Origin: Propionibacteriaceae bacterium
GTDB taxonomy: Bacteria; Actinomycetota; Actinomycetes; Propionibacteriales; Propionibacteriaceae
Direction of reading: 5' to 3'
NCBI GenBank assembly: GCA_027492545.1
Contig: JAPUEL010000046.1
Location: 21,464 to 66,686 of the forward strand
Length of the DNA: 45,223 nt
Shown here: positions 9,002 through 17,900 of the stretch, one piece after another
Layout: each line of letters begins with the position of its first letter
How positions within the stretch are numbered: the stretch's first letter is position 1
Program-made: the position numbers and the translations under genes
The notes under the pieces: generated by a model
Databases searched by the model: none
What the model was told of the DNA's origin: nothing
The model's input: the letters and a program-made list of their open reading frames with translations, nothing else

Positions 9002-9335
9002 CTTCGCACACCGTGGGTCTCTTCGCACACCGTGGGTCTCTTCGCACACCGTGGGTCTCTTCGCATAGCGTGGGGTTGGACGGGGGTGTCTTCGCATAGC
9101 TTGGCGCTCTTTGCATCCCGTATACGGGATGCAAAGAGGCCCCCCGTATGCGAAGAGGCCACGCCCCCGTCCTGCGGTGTGCGAAGTGGGCGCTGGGGTG
9201 CCGTGCGGTGTGCGAAGTGGGCTCTGGGGTGCCGTGCGGTGTGCGAAGTGGGCTCTGGGGTGCCGTGCGGTATGCGAAGTGCGCGGCGGTTGGCGCGCAC
9301 CGTATGCGAGGACCGCCACCGTATGCGAGACGGCG
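9002..9335. repeat. Convergent spacer filled with short repeats in two orientations
   Basis: Between the converging metF and helD genes (8936-9357) there is no supportable gene. Left side: three perfect 19-bp copies of CTTCGCACACCGTGGGTCT (9002-9058), then two degenerate copies starting with CTTCGCATAG (9059, 9090). Right side: the same 10-bp core in reverse (GTGTGCGAAG or GTATGCGAAG), first near 9147, then in near-identical 31-bp units at 9177-9207, 9208-9238 and 9239-9269, another at 9270, and shorter GTATGCGAG remnants near 9302 and 9321. The whole is a nested inverted repeat around the palindrome at 9107-9138. Function unknown; candidates are bidirectional transcription termination or a DNA-binding protein array. 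Confidence 0.9.
9107..9138. repeat. Perfect 32-bp palindrome at the centre of the repeat array
   Basis: Two 16-bp arms (9107-9122 and 9123-9138) are exact reverse complements with no spacer, beginning CTCTTTGCATCCCGTA. The outer part (CTTTGCAT) is a variant of the core found in the flanking repeats. It could be a bidirectional terminator or a dimeric protein site. Confidence 0.9.
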
Positions 9336-9357
9336 CACCGAAGGCGAGGTCGACTCG

Positions 9358-11556
9358 CTACGCGAGGAGCGAGCGCCAATCCGAGGTGTCGACGTCGAGG
9401 GTCACCATCCGCTGCGTCGCCCTCGTCAGCGCCACGTACAGCACCCGTTCCGCGCCCGGCGCCTCCGCGACGATCCCGTCCGGCGACACCACCACCACGC
9501 CGTCGTACTCCAGGCCCTTGGCCTGCAGCGCCGTCACCACGATGAGCCGGTTCTCGAACTCCCGCAGCCGCACGTCCTGCATCACGAACAGCTGCACGTC
9601 GCGGATCAGCGACGGCGGGCAGATCACGCCGATCGTCCCGCTCACCTGCCCCGCCAGATCGAGCAGCTGAGCGCGCAGCTCGTCGTGCAGGCCCGCGCGC
9701 GTCGTGCGCGCCAGCAGCGGCTCGACGCCCGTCGAGCGCACCGCCTTCGGCAGGTCCGCGTCGGGGAACACCTTCATGATCACCTTCGACGCGAGCGCGA
9801 ACACCTCGCTGGGGGAGCGGTAGTTGGTGCTGAGCGTGAAGGTGCGGCTGGGGCCGCGGCCCACGAGCTCTGCCATCGCCCGCGACGTCTCGTCCTGGTG
9901 CGGGTACGAGCTTTGCGCCGGGTCCCCGACGATCGTCCACGACGACTGCGGGCCCCGTCGGCGTAGCATCCGCCACTGCATGGGGGTCACGTCCTGGCCC
10001 TCGTCGACGAGGATGTGAGCGTAGGTGGTCTGCGGGTCGTCGTCCGGGTCGATGACCCGCTCGTGGCGCAGCAGGTCCGCGGTGCTGAGCACCTCCGGCA
10101 CGTCCCCGCCCTCCAGGAACACGTCCATCTCGGGCTCGGGGTCCTCCGGGGCCGGGCCCAGCACGTCGATCAGCTCGTCGAGCAGCGCGATGTCCGCCAC
10201 GGACCAGCCGCGCACGATCTCCGGCTCGTCGTCGTCGGCCGCCAGCCACGCGTAGGAGTGCACCAGGGCCTCCCGCTGTGCTGCCGACAGCTCCGGCGCG
10301 ACGGCGGCCACGACGGCGGGGTCCGCCAGCCGGGCCAGCACCCGGGTCGCGGTGAGGGTGGGCCACCACGCGTTCAGGAACATGGCCAGGCTGGGGTGGT
10401 CCCGCACGCGGCCCTCGAGCTCGGCGGGTTCGATGGACACGTCGTCGGGGAACTTGCGCACGAGGGCGTGCACCACCTGGTCGGTGGCCTGCTTGCGGCC
10501 GCGGTTGAGCTTGGTGCCGGCCAGGACGTGGTCCCGGATGCGGGCCAGCTCCTGCGCGCCGAGGCCCAGCACCTCGCCCTTGACCGTGACCCGCACGCGC
10601 AGCGCCTCGGGATGGTCGATCAGCGGAGTGCGGACCAGGCGGCGCAGCACGGTCAGCATGGTGAGGCTGCCCTTGACGGTGGCCGCCGCGGCCTCGTCGA
10701 CCCGCTCGCTGGTGAGCCCCAGCACGTCCCCCGCGACACCCCCGATGGCCTTCAGCGTCACCGAGTCCTCGCCGAGGCTGGGCAGCACGCGCTCGATGTA
10801 GTTCATGAACACGTTCGACGGCCCCACCACCAGCACGCCGCCCTTCTCCAGGCGGGCACGGTTGGTGTAGAGGAGGTAGGCGGCGCGGTGGAGCGCCACC
10901 ACCGTCTTGCCCGTGCCGGGGCCGCCGGCGATCACGGTGACGCCCTGGTAGGGGGCGCGGATGGCCTCGTCCTGTTCGGACTGGATGGTGGCCACGATGT
11001 CGCGCATGGTGCGGCCGCGGGCGCGGCTGAGCGCCGCCATCAGCGCACCCTCGCCGAAGATCGGCAGCGCGGACTCGGCGGAGCCGTCGAGGAGGTCGTC
11101 CTCGATGCCGATCACGCGGTCGTCGCGGCAGCGCAGGACCCGACGGCGGACCACGTCCATGGGCTCGGCCTGCGTTGCGCGGTAGAACGGCTCCGCGGCG
11201 GGGGCGCGCCAGTCGATGACCAGCGGTTCGTACTCCTCGTCGCGTACCCCGATGCGGCCGATGTAGCGGGCCTCGTCGGTGGTCAGGTCGATGCGGCCGA
11301 AGACCAGGCCCTCGTGCTCGGCGTCGAGGATGGCGAGGCGGCGGGCGGCCTGGTAGGCGAAGGCGTCGCGCTCGAACAGGGCGGTGCTGTCCTCCTCGCG
11401 GAGGAAGTTGGTGCGGTCCGACATGAAGATCTCGCGTCCCTGCTGAGCCATGGACTTCGCGCTGGCCGTGGCGGTGGACAGGTTGGCGTACACCTTGTCC
11501 ACGTGCGCCTGCTCAAGGGCGATCTCATGGTCGAGGTCCGAGCGCGATTCAGTCAA
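9358..11556 (-). CDS. helD: HelD-type helicase-like ATPase that recycles RNA polymerase
   Basis: A 732-residue UvrD-superfamily ATPase of the HelD family, which binds RNA polymerase and removes stalled complexes; actinobacterial members can protect against rifamycins. The N-terminus (about 5-80) is helical and charged, as expected for the coiled coil that enters the secondary channel. Walker A is GGPGTGKT (211-218); a VDEGQDVTPMQW motif II and a VALTRATQRMVTL C-terminal motif VI are visible. I chose TTG at 11556, after AGAGG in the leader. The frame stays open for 112 more codons, but that part translates a 19-bp repeat array into low-complexity sequence and is unlikely to be protein. The C-terminus abuts the 9002-9335 repeat array. 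Confidence 0.82.
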   Translation of the reverse strand: MTESRSDLDHEIALEQAHVDKVYANLSTATASAKSMAQQGREIFMSDRTNFLREEDSTALFERDAFAYQAARRLAILDAEHEGLVFGRIDLTTDEARYIGRIGVRDEEYEPLVIDWRAPAAEPFYRATQAEPMDVVRRRVLRCRDDRVIGIEDDLLDGSAESALPIFGEGALMAALSRARGRTMRDIVATIQSEQDEAIRAPYQGVTVIAGGPGTGKTVVALHRAAYLLYTNRARLEKGGVLVVGPSNVFMNYIERVLPSLGEDSVTLKAIGGVAGDVLGLTSERVDEAAAATVKGSLTMLTVLRRLVRTPLIDHPEALRVRVTVKGEVLGLGAQELARIRDHVLAGTKLNRGRKQATDQVVHALVRKFPDDVSIEPAELEGRVRDHPSLAMFLNAWWPTLTATRVLARLADPAVVAAVAPELSAAQREALVHSYAWLAADDDEPEIVRGWSVADIALLDELIDVLGPAPEDPEPEMDVFLEGGDVPEVLSTADLLRHERVIDPDDDPQTTYAHILVDEGQDVTPMQWRMLRRRGPQSSWTIVGDPAQSSYPHQDETSRAMAELVGRGPSRTFTLSTNYRSPSEVFALASKVIMKVFPDADLPKAVRSTGVEPLLARTTRAGLHDELRAQLLDLAGQVSGTIGVICPPSLIRDVQLFVMQDVRLREFENRLIVVTALQAKGLEYDGVVVVSPDGIVAEAPGAERVLYVALTRATQRMVTLDVDTSDWRSLLA

Positions 11557-11590
11557 CTTCTTTGCATCCTCTGGTTGAGACAGACAGTCA

Positions 11591-11596
11591 AGCCTA
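11591..11596 (-). promoter_or_regulatory. Candidate -10 box for helD
   Basis: The minus strand reads TAGGCT about 35 nt before the proposed TTG start, giving a leader of about 28 nt containing AGAGG. No clear -35. I see no rifamycin-associated element that I can name. Confidence 0.25.
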
Positions 11597-11690
11597 CTCG
11601 GTTCGGGGGTCCGGGGGTGACGCGCGTTCGCGCTGTGGGAGGCGGTGGCGCCTGCGTCAGCTGTGGGCGCCCGTGCTGGAGCGCGGGCGG

Positions 11691-11836
11691 GGAGATGTAG
11701 CGCAGGCGGGGAGGCAGGCGTCGGGACGTACGCAGGCGTCGGGAGGTAGGGCAGGCGTCGGGAGGTAAGGCAGGCGACGGGACGTAACGCAGGCGTCGGG
11801 AGGGCGCGCAGGCGTCGGGAGGTAAGGCAGTCGGGT
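11691..11836. repeat. Tandem array of a 19-bp unit upstream of helD
   Basis: About seven head-to-tail copies of a degenerate 19-bp unit, consensus GGGAGGTAAGGCAGGCGTC. Clear copies are at 11723-11740 (18 bp), 11741-11759, 11760-11778, 11779-11797, 11798-11816 and 11817-11832 (partial), with eroded copies to the left. It fills most of the 390-bp gap between divergently oriented helD and the FNT channel gene. Its unit length equals that of the left arm of the array at the other end of helD, but the sequence is unrelated. Confidence 0.88.
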
Positions 11837-11866
11837 GGGGTGGGCTGTGGGCGGCGAATCCCCACA

Positions 11867-11885
11867 CAGAATTTGTTCTGACAAA
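11867..11885. promoter_or_regulatory. Overlapping short inverted repeats upstream of the FNT gene
   Basis: CAGAA-TTTG-TTCTG (11867-11880) overlaps TTTGT-TCTG-ACAAA (11872-11885), both perfect 5-bp inverted repeats with 4-bp spacers, in a short AT-rich island (11865-11900). The geometry (5-4-5) is that of CRP/FNR-family operators, though the sequence differs from the FNR consensus. A possible operator for anaerobic control of the channel gene. Confidence 0.3.
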
Positions 11886-11947
11886 AGATCAATCGAATAT
11901 CGCTTCCCGGCCTTTCGCGACAGGTTAAGTCATGTCAAACTTGGCGC

Positions 11948-12793
11948 GTGGACCCTTCATGCCAGCGCCTGTTCCCAGGACACTTCTTCATCGACGCCGT
12001 GCTGGAGGCCGCCGACACCAAGGCGGAGATGTCGCGGCGGATCACCCTGCAGTACCTGCAGCGGGCGGCCATGGCGGGGATCCTCATCGGGCTGTTCTAC
12101 GTGGCCTACTTCACGGTGCTGTCCGTCTTCGACTCCATCGACTCGCTGGGCGAGGGCGGCTACGGGCTCGGCAAGGCCGTCGGCGCGTTCGTGTTCGGCT
12201 GGGCGCTGGTGTTCATCTACTACACCAAGTCCGAGCTGCTCACCTCCAACATGATGGTCAGTTCCATCGCCGTGTATCACCGCAAGATGGGGCAGTTGCG
12301 CGGGCTCATGCTGCTGGGGCTGTGCTTCCTCGGCAACGCGCTGGGCGGGCTGCTGCTGGCCGTGTTCGCGCGCTACTCGACGCTGACCGCGGGTCACGTC
12401 GAGGAGAAGATGCTCGCCGCGGTGGAGATCAAGCTCGGCTACATGTCCTCCCTGTCCGGCGTGGGGGACCTGTTCATCCGAGCCATCCTCTGCAACCTCA
12501 TGATCAACGTGGCCATGCTGCTGGTCTACAACGGCTTCCTCAAGGACTCCATCACCATGGCGCTCACCATGGTGATGTCGGTGTTCATCTTCGCGTTCCT
12601 GGGCCTCGAGCACTCGGTGGCCAACACCGTCCTGTTCACCATCGTCGGCCTCGGGCCAGGCATCGACGTGTGGCCGGCCATCGGCAACGTGGCCATAGCC
12701 CTCCTGGGCAACTTCATCGGCGGCGGCGTGCTCATCGGCATCTACTACGCCCACGTCAACGACGACCGCCGCCTCACCCGCCGCGTCTCCTGA
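11948..12793 (+). CDS. Formate/nitrite transporter family channel
   Basis: A 281-residue inner-membrane protein of the FNT family, which forms pentameric channels for formate, nitrite or hydrosulfide. Six hydrophobic helices are visible, with the family's N-terminal amphipathic segment before helix 1, the SELLTSNMM loop after helix 2 (family pattern: ELxTGN/SM) and the GLEHSVAN motif in the fifth helix carrying the central-pore histidine. The substrate is not determined by sequence alone; formate is attractive for a fermenting actinobacterium. The proposed GTG start at 11948 has no good ribosome-binding site and an alternative start cannot be excluded. It is monocistronic and converges on the oxidoreductase gene. 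Confidence 0.88.
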   Translation: MDPSCQRLFPGHFFIDAVLEAADTKAEMSRRITLQYLQRAAMAGILIGLFYVAYFTVLSVFDSIDSLGEGGYGLGKAVGAFVFGWALVFIYYTKSELLTSNMMVSSIAVYHRKMGQLRGLMLLGLCFLGNALGGLLLAVFARYSTLTAGHVEEKMLAAVEIKLGYMSSLSGVGDLFIRAILCNLMINVAMLLVYNGFLKDSITMALTMVMSVFIFAFLGLEHSVANTVLFTIVGLGPGIDVWPAIGNVAIALLGNFIGGGVLIGIYYAHVNDDRRLTRRVS

Positions 12794-12796
12794 TCC

Positions 12797-12848
12797 GACC
12801 GGCCTAGCGCCACGCCCCGGGTCCCGACCGATCGACCGGCCTATCGCC
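12797..12848. repeat. Short direct repeat in the FNT/oxidoreductase convergent gap
   Basis: GACCGGCCTAGCGCC (12797-12811) recurs as GACCGGCCTATCGCC (12834-12848), the second copy covering the stop codon of the minus-strand gene. It spans the 47-bp gap. It could be a small duplication; no clear function. Confidence 0.5.
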
Positions 12849-13965
12849 GCGCTCGGTTCGTGGGACGCGCGTCCTCGCCGGTGAGGCGCTCGTGCACCTC
12901 GTAGACCGCCAGCGCCGCGCCGGCCAGCTCCGCCCACGGCTCCGGCCCCGCGGGTGAGCATGACGACGCCGCCGGGGTCCCCGCGACCACCGGCACCCGC
13001 CGCAGCACAGCCCGGGCGGACCCCGGCTCCACGCCCCATTCGATGTCGCGGCGCGCCCGCCGGTAGTCCCACGTCAGCTCCCGGCCGGGGATCCGCCAGG
13101 TCAGCACCGGCGCCGGGCCGGTGTGGTCCACCGTCTCCGCCGCGCCCTCGGCCCCCGACCCGCTCTCCGCGTGTCCGACGGCGGGCGCCGGCGCGGCCCT
13201 GCCCCATCGGGGGCGGCGGGGGAGGCAGGCGACGGTGGGCTCAGCTCCCACCCCGTCGACGACCGACACCCGACGCGTGGCCAGCCGCCCTGCGAGCAGC
13301 TCGATCAGCCGGCCGCCGGGCTGCGCGCGGCCGGCGTCGTCGACCACCTGCCACCGCCCGAACGTGCGCTCCACCACCAGCCGGGTGGCGAGCAGCCCGG
13401 GGGCCCGCCGCGACCCCGTGCCGGCCACCGGCGCCAGGTCCAGCACGATCCGCGCCAGGTGGGGGTGCCCCGCCCGGTCCGCGACGTCGGCGAGCGTGCG
13501 GTCCAGGAGCATCGCCCGCCGGTCCTCCGCCGTGCTGGGCGCGTCCGGCCGCTCCACCCCGAACCTGCGCGCGGCCAGCCAGGCGTCGTCGAGGGAGTCG
13601 AGGAGGTCGCGCCACTGCCCCGCGACACCCTCGCCGTACCGCGCGCTCAGCACCGCGAACTGCCGCCCGCGCTCGGTGGGCAGCGCCAGCTCGGCGCCGT
13701 CGTCGAACAGATGCACGGCGGGCGGGGCCTCCACCAGCGCCAGGCCCGCGCGGGACAGCTCCGCCTCCAGCGGGCGGCCCGTCTTCTTGAACAGATCCCG
13801 CCAGGTGGCGGGCAGCGTGACGACGGGGGGCAGCGCCCCGCGCTCCGCCGCCCAGCGCCCCCCGAGCGGCCCGCCGGCCAGGTCGAGACGCACCTCGTGG
13901 CCCAGTTTCGCCAGCCGCGCGGCGCAGGCCATGCCGGCCAGCGTGCCGCCTCGGATCGTGAGCAT
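12841..13965 (-). CDS. FAD/NAD(P)-binding oxidoreductase-like protein
   Basis: A 374-residue protein that opens with a Rossmann dinucleotide fold: a strand (MLTIRGG), the loop GGTLAGMACAARLAKLGHEV where G-x-G-x-x-G appears degenerate, and an acidic residue at the end of strand 2 (LDLAGG). The rest resembles phytoene-desaturase/amine-oxidase-like FAD proteins only loosely, and the middle (about 280-310) is low-complexity. Because the glycine motif is imperfect, cofactor binding is uncertain. I chose ATG at 13965, 7 nt after a TATCCT box (leaderless). The frame extends upstream but through a promoter region. It stands alone, divergent from the dnaE2 operon. The physiological substrate is unknown. 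Confidence 0.6.
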   Translation of the reverse strand: MLTIRGGTLAGMACAARLAKLGHEVRLDLAGGPLGGRWAAERGALPPVVTLPATWRDLFKKTGRPLEAELSRAGLALVEAPPAVHLFDDGAELALPTERGRQFAVLSARYGEGVAGQWRDLLDSLDDAWLAARRFGVERPDAPSTAEDRRAMLLDRTLADVADRAGHPHLARIVLDLAPVAGTGSRRAPGLLATRLVVERTFGRWQVVDDAGRAQPGGRLIELLAGRLATRRVSVVDGVGAEPTVACLPRRPRWGRAAPAPAVGHAESGSGAEGAAETVDHTGPAPVLTWRIPGRELTWDYRRARRDIEWGVEPGSARAVLRRVPVVAGTPAASSCSPAGPEPWAELAGAALAVYEVHERLTGEDARPTNRARR

Positions 13966-13972
13966 GCGGCCC

Positions 13973-13978
13973 AGGATA
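13973..13978 (-). promoter_or_regulatory. Candidate leaderless -10 box for the oxidoreductase gene
   Basis: The minus strand reads TATCCT, 7 nt before the ATG at 13965, and no Shine-Dalgarno is present. Confidence 0.4.
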
Positions 13979-13984
13979 GGGGGC

Positions 13985-14024
13985 TTGACGTTCTGTCGGT
14001 GGCCGGGCATATAGTAGTTACTAC
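13985..14024 (+). promoter_or_regulatory. Candidate sigma-70-type promoter with palindrome for the dnaE2 operon
   Basis: TTGACG (13985-13990), a 19-bp spacer and TATAGT (14010-14015) face the DUF6504-HEPN-dnaE2-dinB operon. A small inverted repeat, GTAGT-T-ACTAC (14014-14024), covers the end of the -10 and the likely start site and could be an operator. A lone LexA-like half-site TCGAAC lies at 14142-14147 without a matching partner. The 5' leader would be about 150 nt. Confidence 0.4.
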
Positions 14025-14175
14025 CGCACGCCTGTTCGATTAGTTCGGGGAAGCTCTGGTTGAGCAGGCCGCCGCGGTATGGGCCGCCCAGGCCCGGCTC
14101 AGCCTCGACCCCTGAGCCGGGTCCTGGGCTCCCGGGTCGAATCGAACGCATCACGACGGATCCCCGGGAGGCACC

Positions 14176-14514
14176 ATGCGCACCTATCACGAACCCATCC
14201 ATGTGCTGTTCAGCGACGAGCCGCGCCAGTTCATCTGGCGTGACCGGCTGCTTCTGGTCAAGGAGGTGCAGGGCCGCTGGAGCCAGGCCACCCCATGGTG
14301 GACGGGCCGTCAGGTGCGCGCCGCGCGGGGCGAGGAGGTCGTCCCCGCCCGGGGCGGGGACGAACACCCCGAGGCCCCGCCCACGCGCGGTGACCTGCTC
14401 AGCGAGCGGGAGGTGTGGCGGGTGGAGGCCGGAAACGGGCGGCACCGCGGCGTCTACGAGCTGGCGCGCACCGTCGATGCCGACAACTGGGTGCTGCAGG
14501 CGGTGTTCGACTGA
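14176..14514 (+). CDS. DUF6504 family protein
   Basis: A small soluble protein of 112 residues containing HVLFSDEPRQFIWRDRLLLV and a C-terminal YELARTVDADNWVLQAVFD, a pattern I associate with DUF6504, a family often found beside actinobacterial Y-family and DnaE-type polymerases. The W-rich conserved core suggests a small beta-barrel, but its biochemical role is not known to me. It starts the four-gene polymerase operon; its TGA shares bases with the ATG of the HEPN gene (ATGA-type overlap at 14512-14516), so the two are translationally coupled. A GGAGG-like sequence (CCGGGAGGCACC) precedes the ATG. Confidence 0.75.
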   Translation: MRTYHEPIHVLFSDEPRQFIWRDRLLLVKEVQGRWSQATPWWTGRQVRAARGEEVVPARGGDEHPEAPPTRGDLLSEREVWRVEAGNGRHRGVYELARTVDADNWVLQAVFD

Positions 14515-14945
14515 TGATCGATTTCAGCCAGGCCCGGCGCCTCGCCGCCGAGGCCGAGCACGCGGACCTGCCGACGGAGCGCTACCTGGCCGCCTACCGT
14601 TCGGCGGAACAGGTGGCCATCGCCGCCATCTCGGCGGCCCCCGTGGGCACGCGGCCCCGCCAGGACGTGTGGTCGTTGCTCTACCGGGTTGCGCCGGAGT
14701 TCGGGGAGTGGGCCGGGTTCTTCGCCGCGGTGGCGCCCAAGGCGCGCGCCGTGCAGGCGGGCGCCAAGGCGCTGGTCACCGAGCGCGACGCCGCGGACCT
14801 GGTCCGCGACTCGCAGCAGTACCTCGCCGAGACGGCGCGCTGGCTGCGCCGCCGGGAGCAGGCGGCCGGACGGCCGCAGGCGGGTCGGGAGCCGGTGGGT
14901 CGTCAGCAGACGGGCCGGCGGCAGGCGGCCGCGAAGGCGTCGTGA
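14514..14945 (+). CDS. SAV_6107-like HEPN domain protein
   Basis: A 143-residue all-helical protein resembling the SAV_6107 HEPN family: [33 protein letters not shown], then [28 protein letters not shown] and a [18 protein letters not shown] helix. Many HEPN proteins are RNases with an Rx4-6H motif; here the candidate site reads RDSQQYL with no His, so an RNase role is not supported by what I see. The last 25 residues are a Q/R/G/A-rich tail. Its stop overlaps the dnaE2 start at 14945, so the HEPN protein and polymerase are likely made together. The conserved link to dnaE2/dinB suggests a helper in damage-tolerant replication. Confidence 0.7.
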   Translation: MIDFSQARRLAAEAEHADLPTERYLAAYRSAEQVAIAAISAAPVGTRPRQDVWSLLYRVAPEFGEWAGFFAAVAPKARAVQAGAKALVTERDAADLVRDSQQYLAETARWLRRREQAAGRPQAGREPVGRQQTGRRQAAAKAS

Positions 14946-17900
14946 TGGACAGCTTCGTCCACCTGCGGGTGGCGTCGGGCTACTCCTTCCAGTACGGCGC
15001 CTCCCACCCCGGCGAACTCGTGGCCGAGGCGGTGCGCCACGGCATGGACGCGCTCGCCATCACAGACCGCGGCGGCCTCTACGGGGCGGTGCGGTTCGCG
15101 AAGGCCTGCCTGAAGGCGGGGATCGCGCCCATCGTCGGGGTGGACCTGGCGGTCCGGCCGGACGGCTGGCGCCCCACCAGGCGCCCCACCGCCGCCCGCG
15201 GCGGCCAGCTGCGCGACGAGCGGCTCCCGCGCGCCGTCGTCCTGGCCACCTCGAGGCCAGGGTGGGCCACCCTGTGCGAACTCATCACCGCCGCCCAGCT
15301 CACCGGAGAGCGCGGGGATCCCGCGGTCTCGCTCGAGCTCATCGTGCGGCACTGCGCCGGGCGCGACGCGGTGGTGCTGCTCGGCGCGGACTCGGAGGTG
15401 GGCGAGGCCCTCGCCGCGGACCGCCCGGACCTGGCGGAGGCCGCCGTCCGACGGTGGCGCGCCGAGCTGGGCACGGGGCTGGTGCTGGCCGCCACCAATC
15501 ATCAGACGGGTGGCCGCGGGCCGGGGTCGGCGCACCAGGCCGCGGGCACCATCCGGCTGGCGCGCCGGCTCGCGGTCCCCGTCGTGCTCACCAACGCGGT
15601 GCGGATGGCGCGGCGGGAGCAGGCCGCCACCGCGGACGTGCTCGACGCCGCCCGCCGGCTGGCCCCGCTGGACGTGCGCACCATCGACAGGCGCAACGCG
15701 GAGGGACACCTGAAACCGGAGGAGGGCATGCGGGCCGCGGCGGACGAGGCCGCCCGCCTCGCGGGGGAGCCGGACGGGGCGGCGCTGCTGCGCGCCACCC
15801 GGCACCTGGCCGAGCGCTGCCGGCTGGACCCCATCGGAGACATCGGCCTGGGGGAGATCCGGCTGCCCGAGTTCGAGACGCTCGGCACCACCGTCGAGCT
15901 GGCGCCGTCGGTGCTGCGCGCCCGGTGTGAGGCGGGCCTGGCGCAGCGCTACGGCGCCCTCACCCCGGAGGTCACCGGCCGCCTCGACGACGAGCTGTCG
16001 GTGATCGGCCGGCTGGGCTTCGAGTCCTACTTCCTCACGGTGGCAGACGTCGTGGGCCTCATCCGGGGCCTCGGCATCCGCTGCGCGGCCCGCGGCTCGG
16101 GCGCCGGCAGCCTGGTCAACTACGCGCTCGGGGTCTCCGGGGTGGACCCCATCCGGCACGGCCTGATCATGGAGCGGTTCCTCTCCCCGCTGCGGGTGGC
16201 GCTGCCGGACATCGACCTCGACGTGGAATCGGCCCGCCGCACCGAGGTCTACGACAAGATCCTCGCCACCTTCGGCGGGCAGCGCGTGGCGTGCGTGGCC
16301 ATGATCGAGACCTACCGGGTGCGGCACGCGGTCCGCGACGTCGGGGCCGCGCTCAGCCTGCCTCCCGTGGAGGTGGACGCCATGGCCAAGGCCTTCCCGC
16401 ACATCCGCGCCCGCGACGCCCGCGCCGCGCTGCGCGACCTGCCGGAGCTGCGCGCCGCCGGGCTGGGGGAGGAGCGCCTCGACGTGCTGTTCTCGCTGGT
16501 GGAATCCCTCGACGGCCTGCCCCGGCACATCGCGCTGCACCCCTGCGGGGTGATCCTCAGCGACTCGTCGCTCGGGCAGCGCACCCCGCTGGAGGCCAGC
16601 TTCGGCGGCTACCCCATGAGCCAGTTCGACAAGGACGACGTGGAGGACCTGGGCCTGCTCAAGCTGGACGTCCTCGGCATCCGGATGCAGTCGGCCATGT
16701 CGCACGCGCTGGGCGAGATCCAGCGCACCTCGCCCGCCGGCCCGCCCGCGCTGATCGACGACCTGGACCCCTTCGACGACCCGGCGGTCTACGACATGAT
16801 CGCCCACCGCGCCACGCTCGGCTGCTTCCAGATCGAGTCGCCCGGCCAACGGGAGCTGGTGGGCAAGTTCGGCCCGGAGACCTTCCACGACCTCATCGTC
16901 GACATCTCCCTCTTCCGGCCGGGCCCCGTGAAGTCGGACATGATCACCCCGTTCCTCGAGGCGCGGCAGGGCTGGGCGGAGCCCGAGTACCTGCACCCCA
17001 GCCTCATCCCCGCCCTCGAGCAGACCCAGGGCGTGGTGGTGTTCCACGAGCAGATCATCCAGATCATCTCCATCGCCACCGGCTGCACCCTGGCGCAGGG
17101 CGACGAGGTGCGCCGGGCGCTGGGGGACACGGAGGGCCAGGCGCAGGTCAAGGAGTGGCTCTGGCCCAAGGCCCTGGCCCGTGGCTACGACGAGCACACG
17201 GTCGAGCAGATCTGGGAGATCCTGGTCTCGTTCGCCTCGTTCGGGTTCTGCAAGGCGCACGCCGCGGCGTTCGCGCTGCCCACCTACCAGTCGGCGTGGC
17301 TGAAGCGCTACTACCCGGCGCACTTCCTCGCCGGCATCCTCACCCATGACCCGGGCATGTACCCCAAGCGGCTGCTGCTGGAGGAGGCGCGGCGGATGAA
17401 CATCGCGGTGCTGGGCCTGGACGTCAACCGCAGCACCGCCCAGTACCGCGCCGAGGCGCTGGCCGACGGCGGGGCAGGGGAGGAGCCGATGGCGCTGCCG
17501 GAGCACCTCGCCATGGGCGCCCCGCCCACCGCGGACGGGCTGCCGCAGGTCGACGGCTGGGGCATCCGCCTCTCGCTGGCGGACGTCAAGGGCATCGCCG
17601 AGGCGGAGATGGAGCGCATCGTCGCCGGGCAGCCGTACGCGTCGCTGTCGGACTTCTGGGCCCGCGCCCGGGTGGCTGAGCCCGTCGTCGAACGGCTGAT
17701 CCTGGCCGGCGCGTTCGACGCCCTCTACCGCATCGGGCGGCACGCCCCGGTCAAGCGTCGCGGCCAGGTGACCCGTCGGGACCTGCTGCTGGCGCTGGCG
17801 GACCTGCACCGGGAGCGGCGGGCCGACGAGCGGGCGGTGTCGCGGGCGAAGGGGCGCCGTCGCAGCGCCGCCGGCGCGGACCCCGGGGAGCTGGCCCGGG

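Noticed and set aside
9177..9335. CRISPR array from regularly spaced 31-bp units
   Set aside because: The units are directly contiguous with no unique spacers, they erode gradually, the core also occurs in inverted orientation, and no cas gene is present.
6914..10369. 1151-codon minus-strand open frame spanning the synthase, metF and helD
   Set aside because: Low-complexity translation crossing three recognised genes in other frames and the repeat array; not a protein.
11557..11892. N-terminal 112-codon extension of HelD
   Set aside because: It translates the 19-bp tandem array into Pro/Leu/Arg repeats, and HelD homologues start near the proposed TTG.
14142..14153. LexA (SOS) box before the dnaE2 operon
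   Set aside because: Only the half TCGAAC is present; the expected GTTCGA partner is missing at 4-bp spacing.
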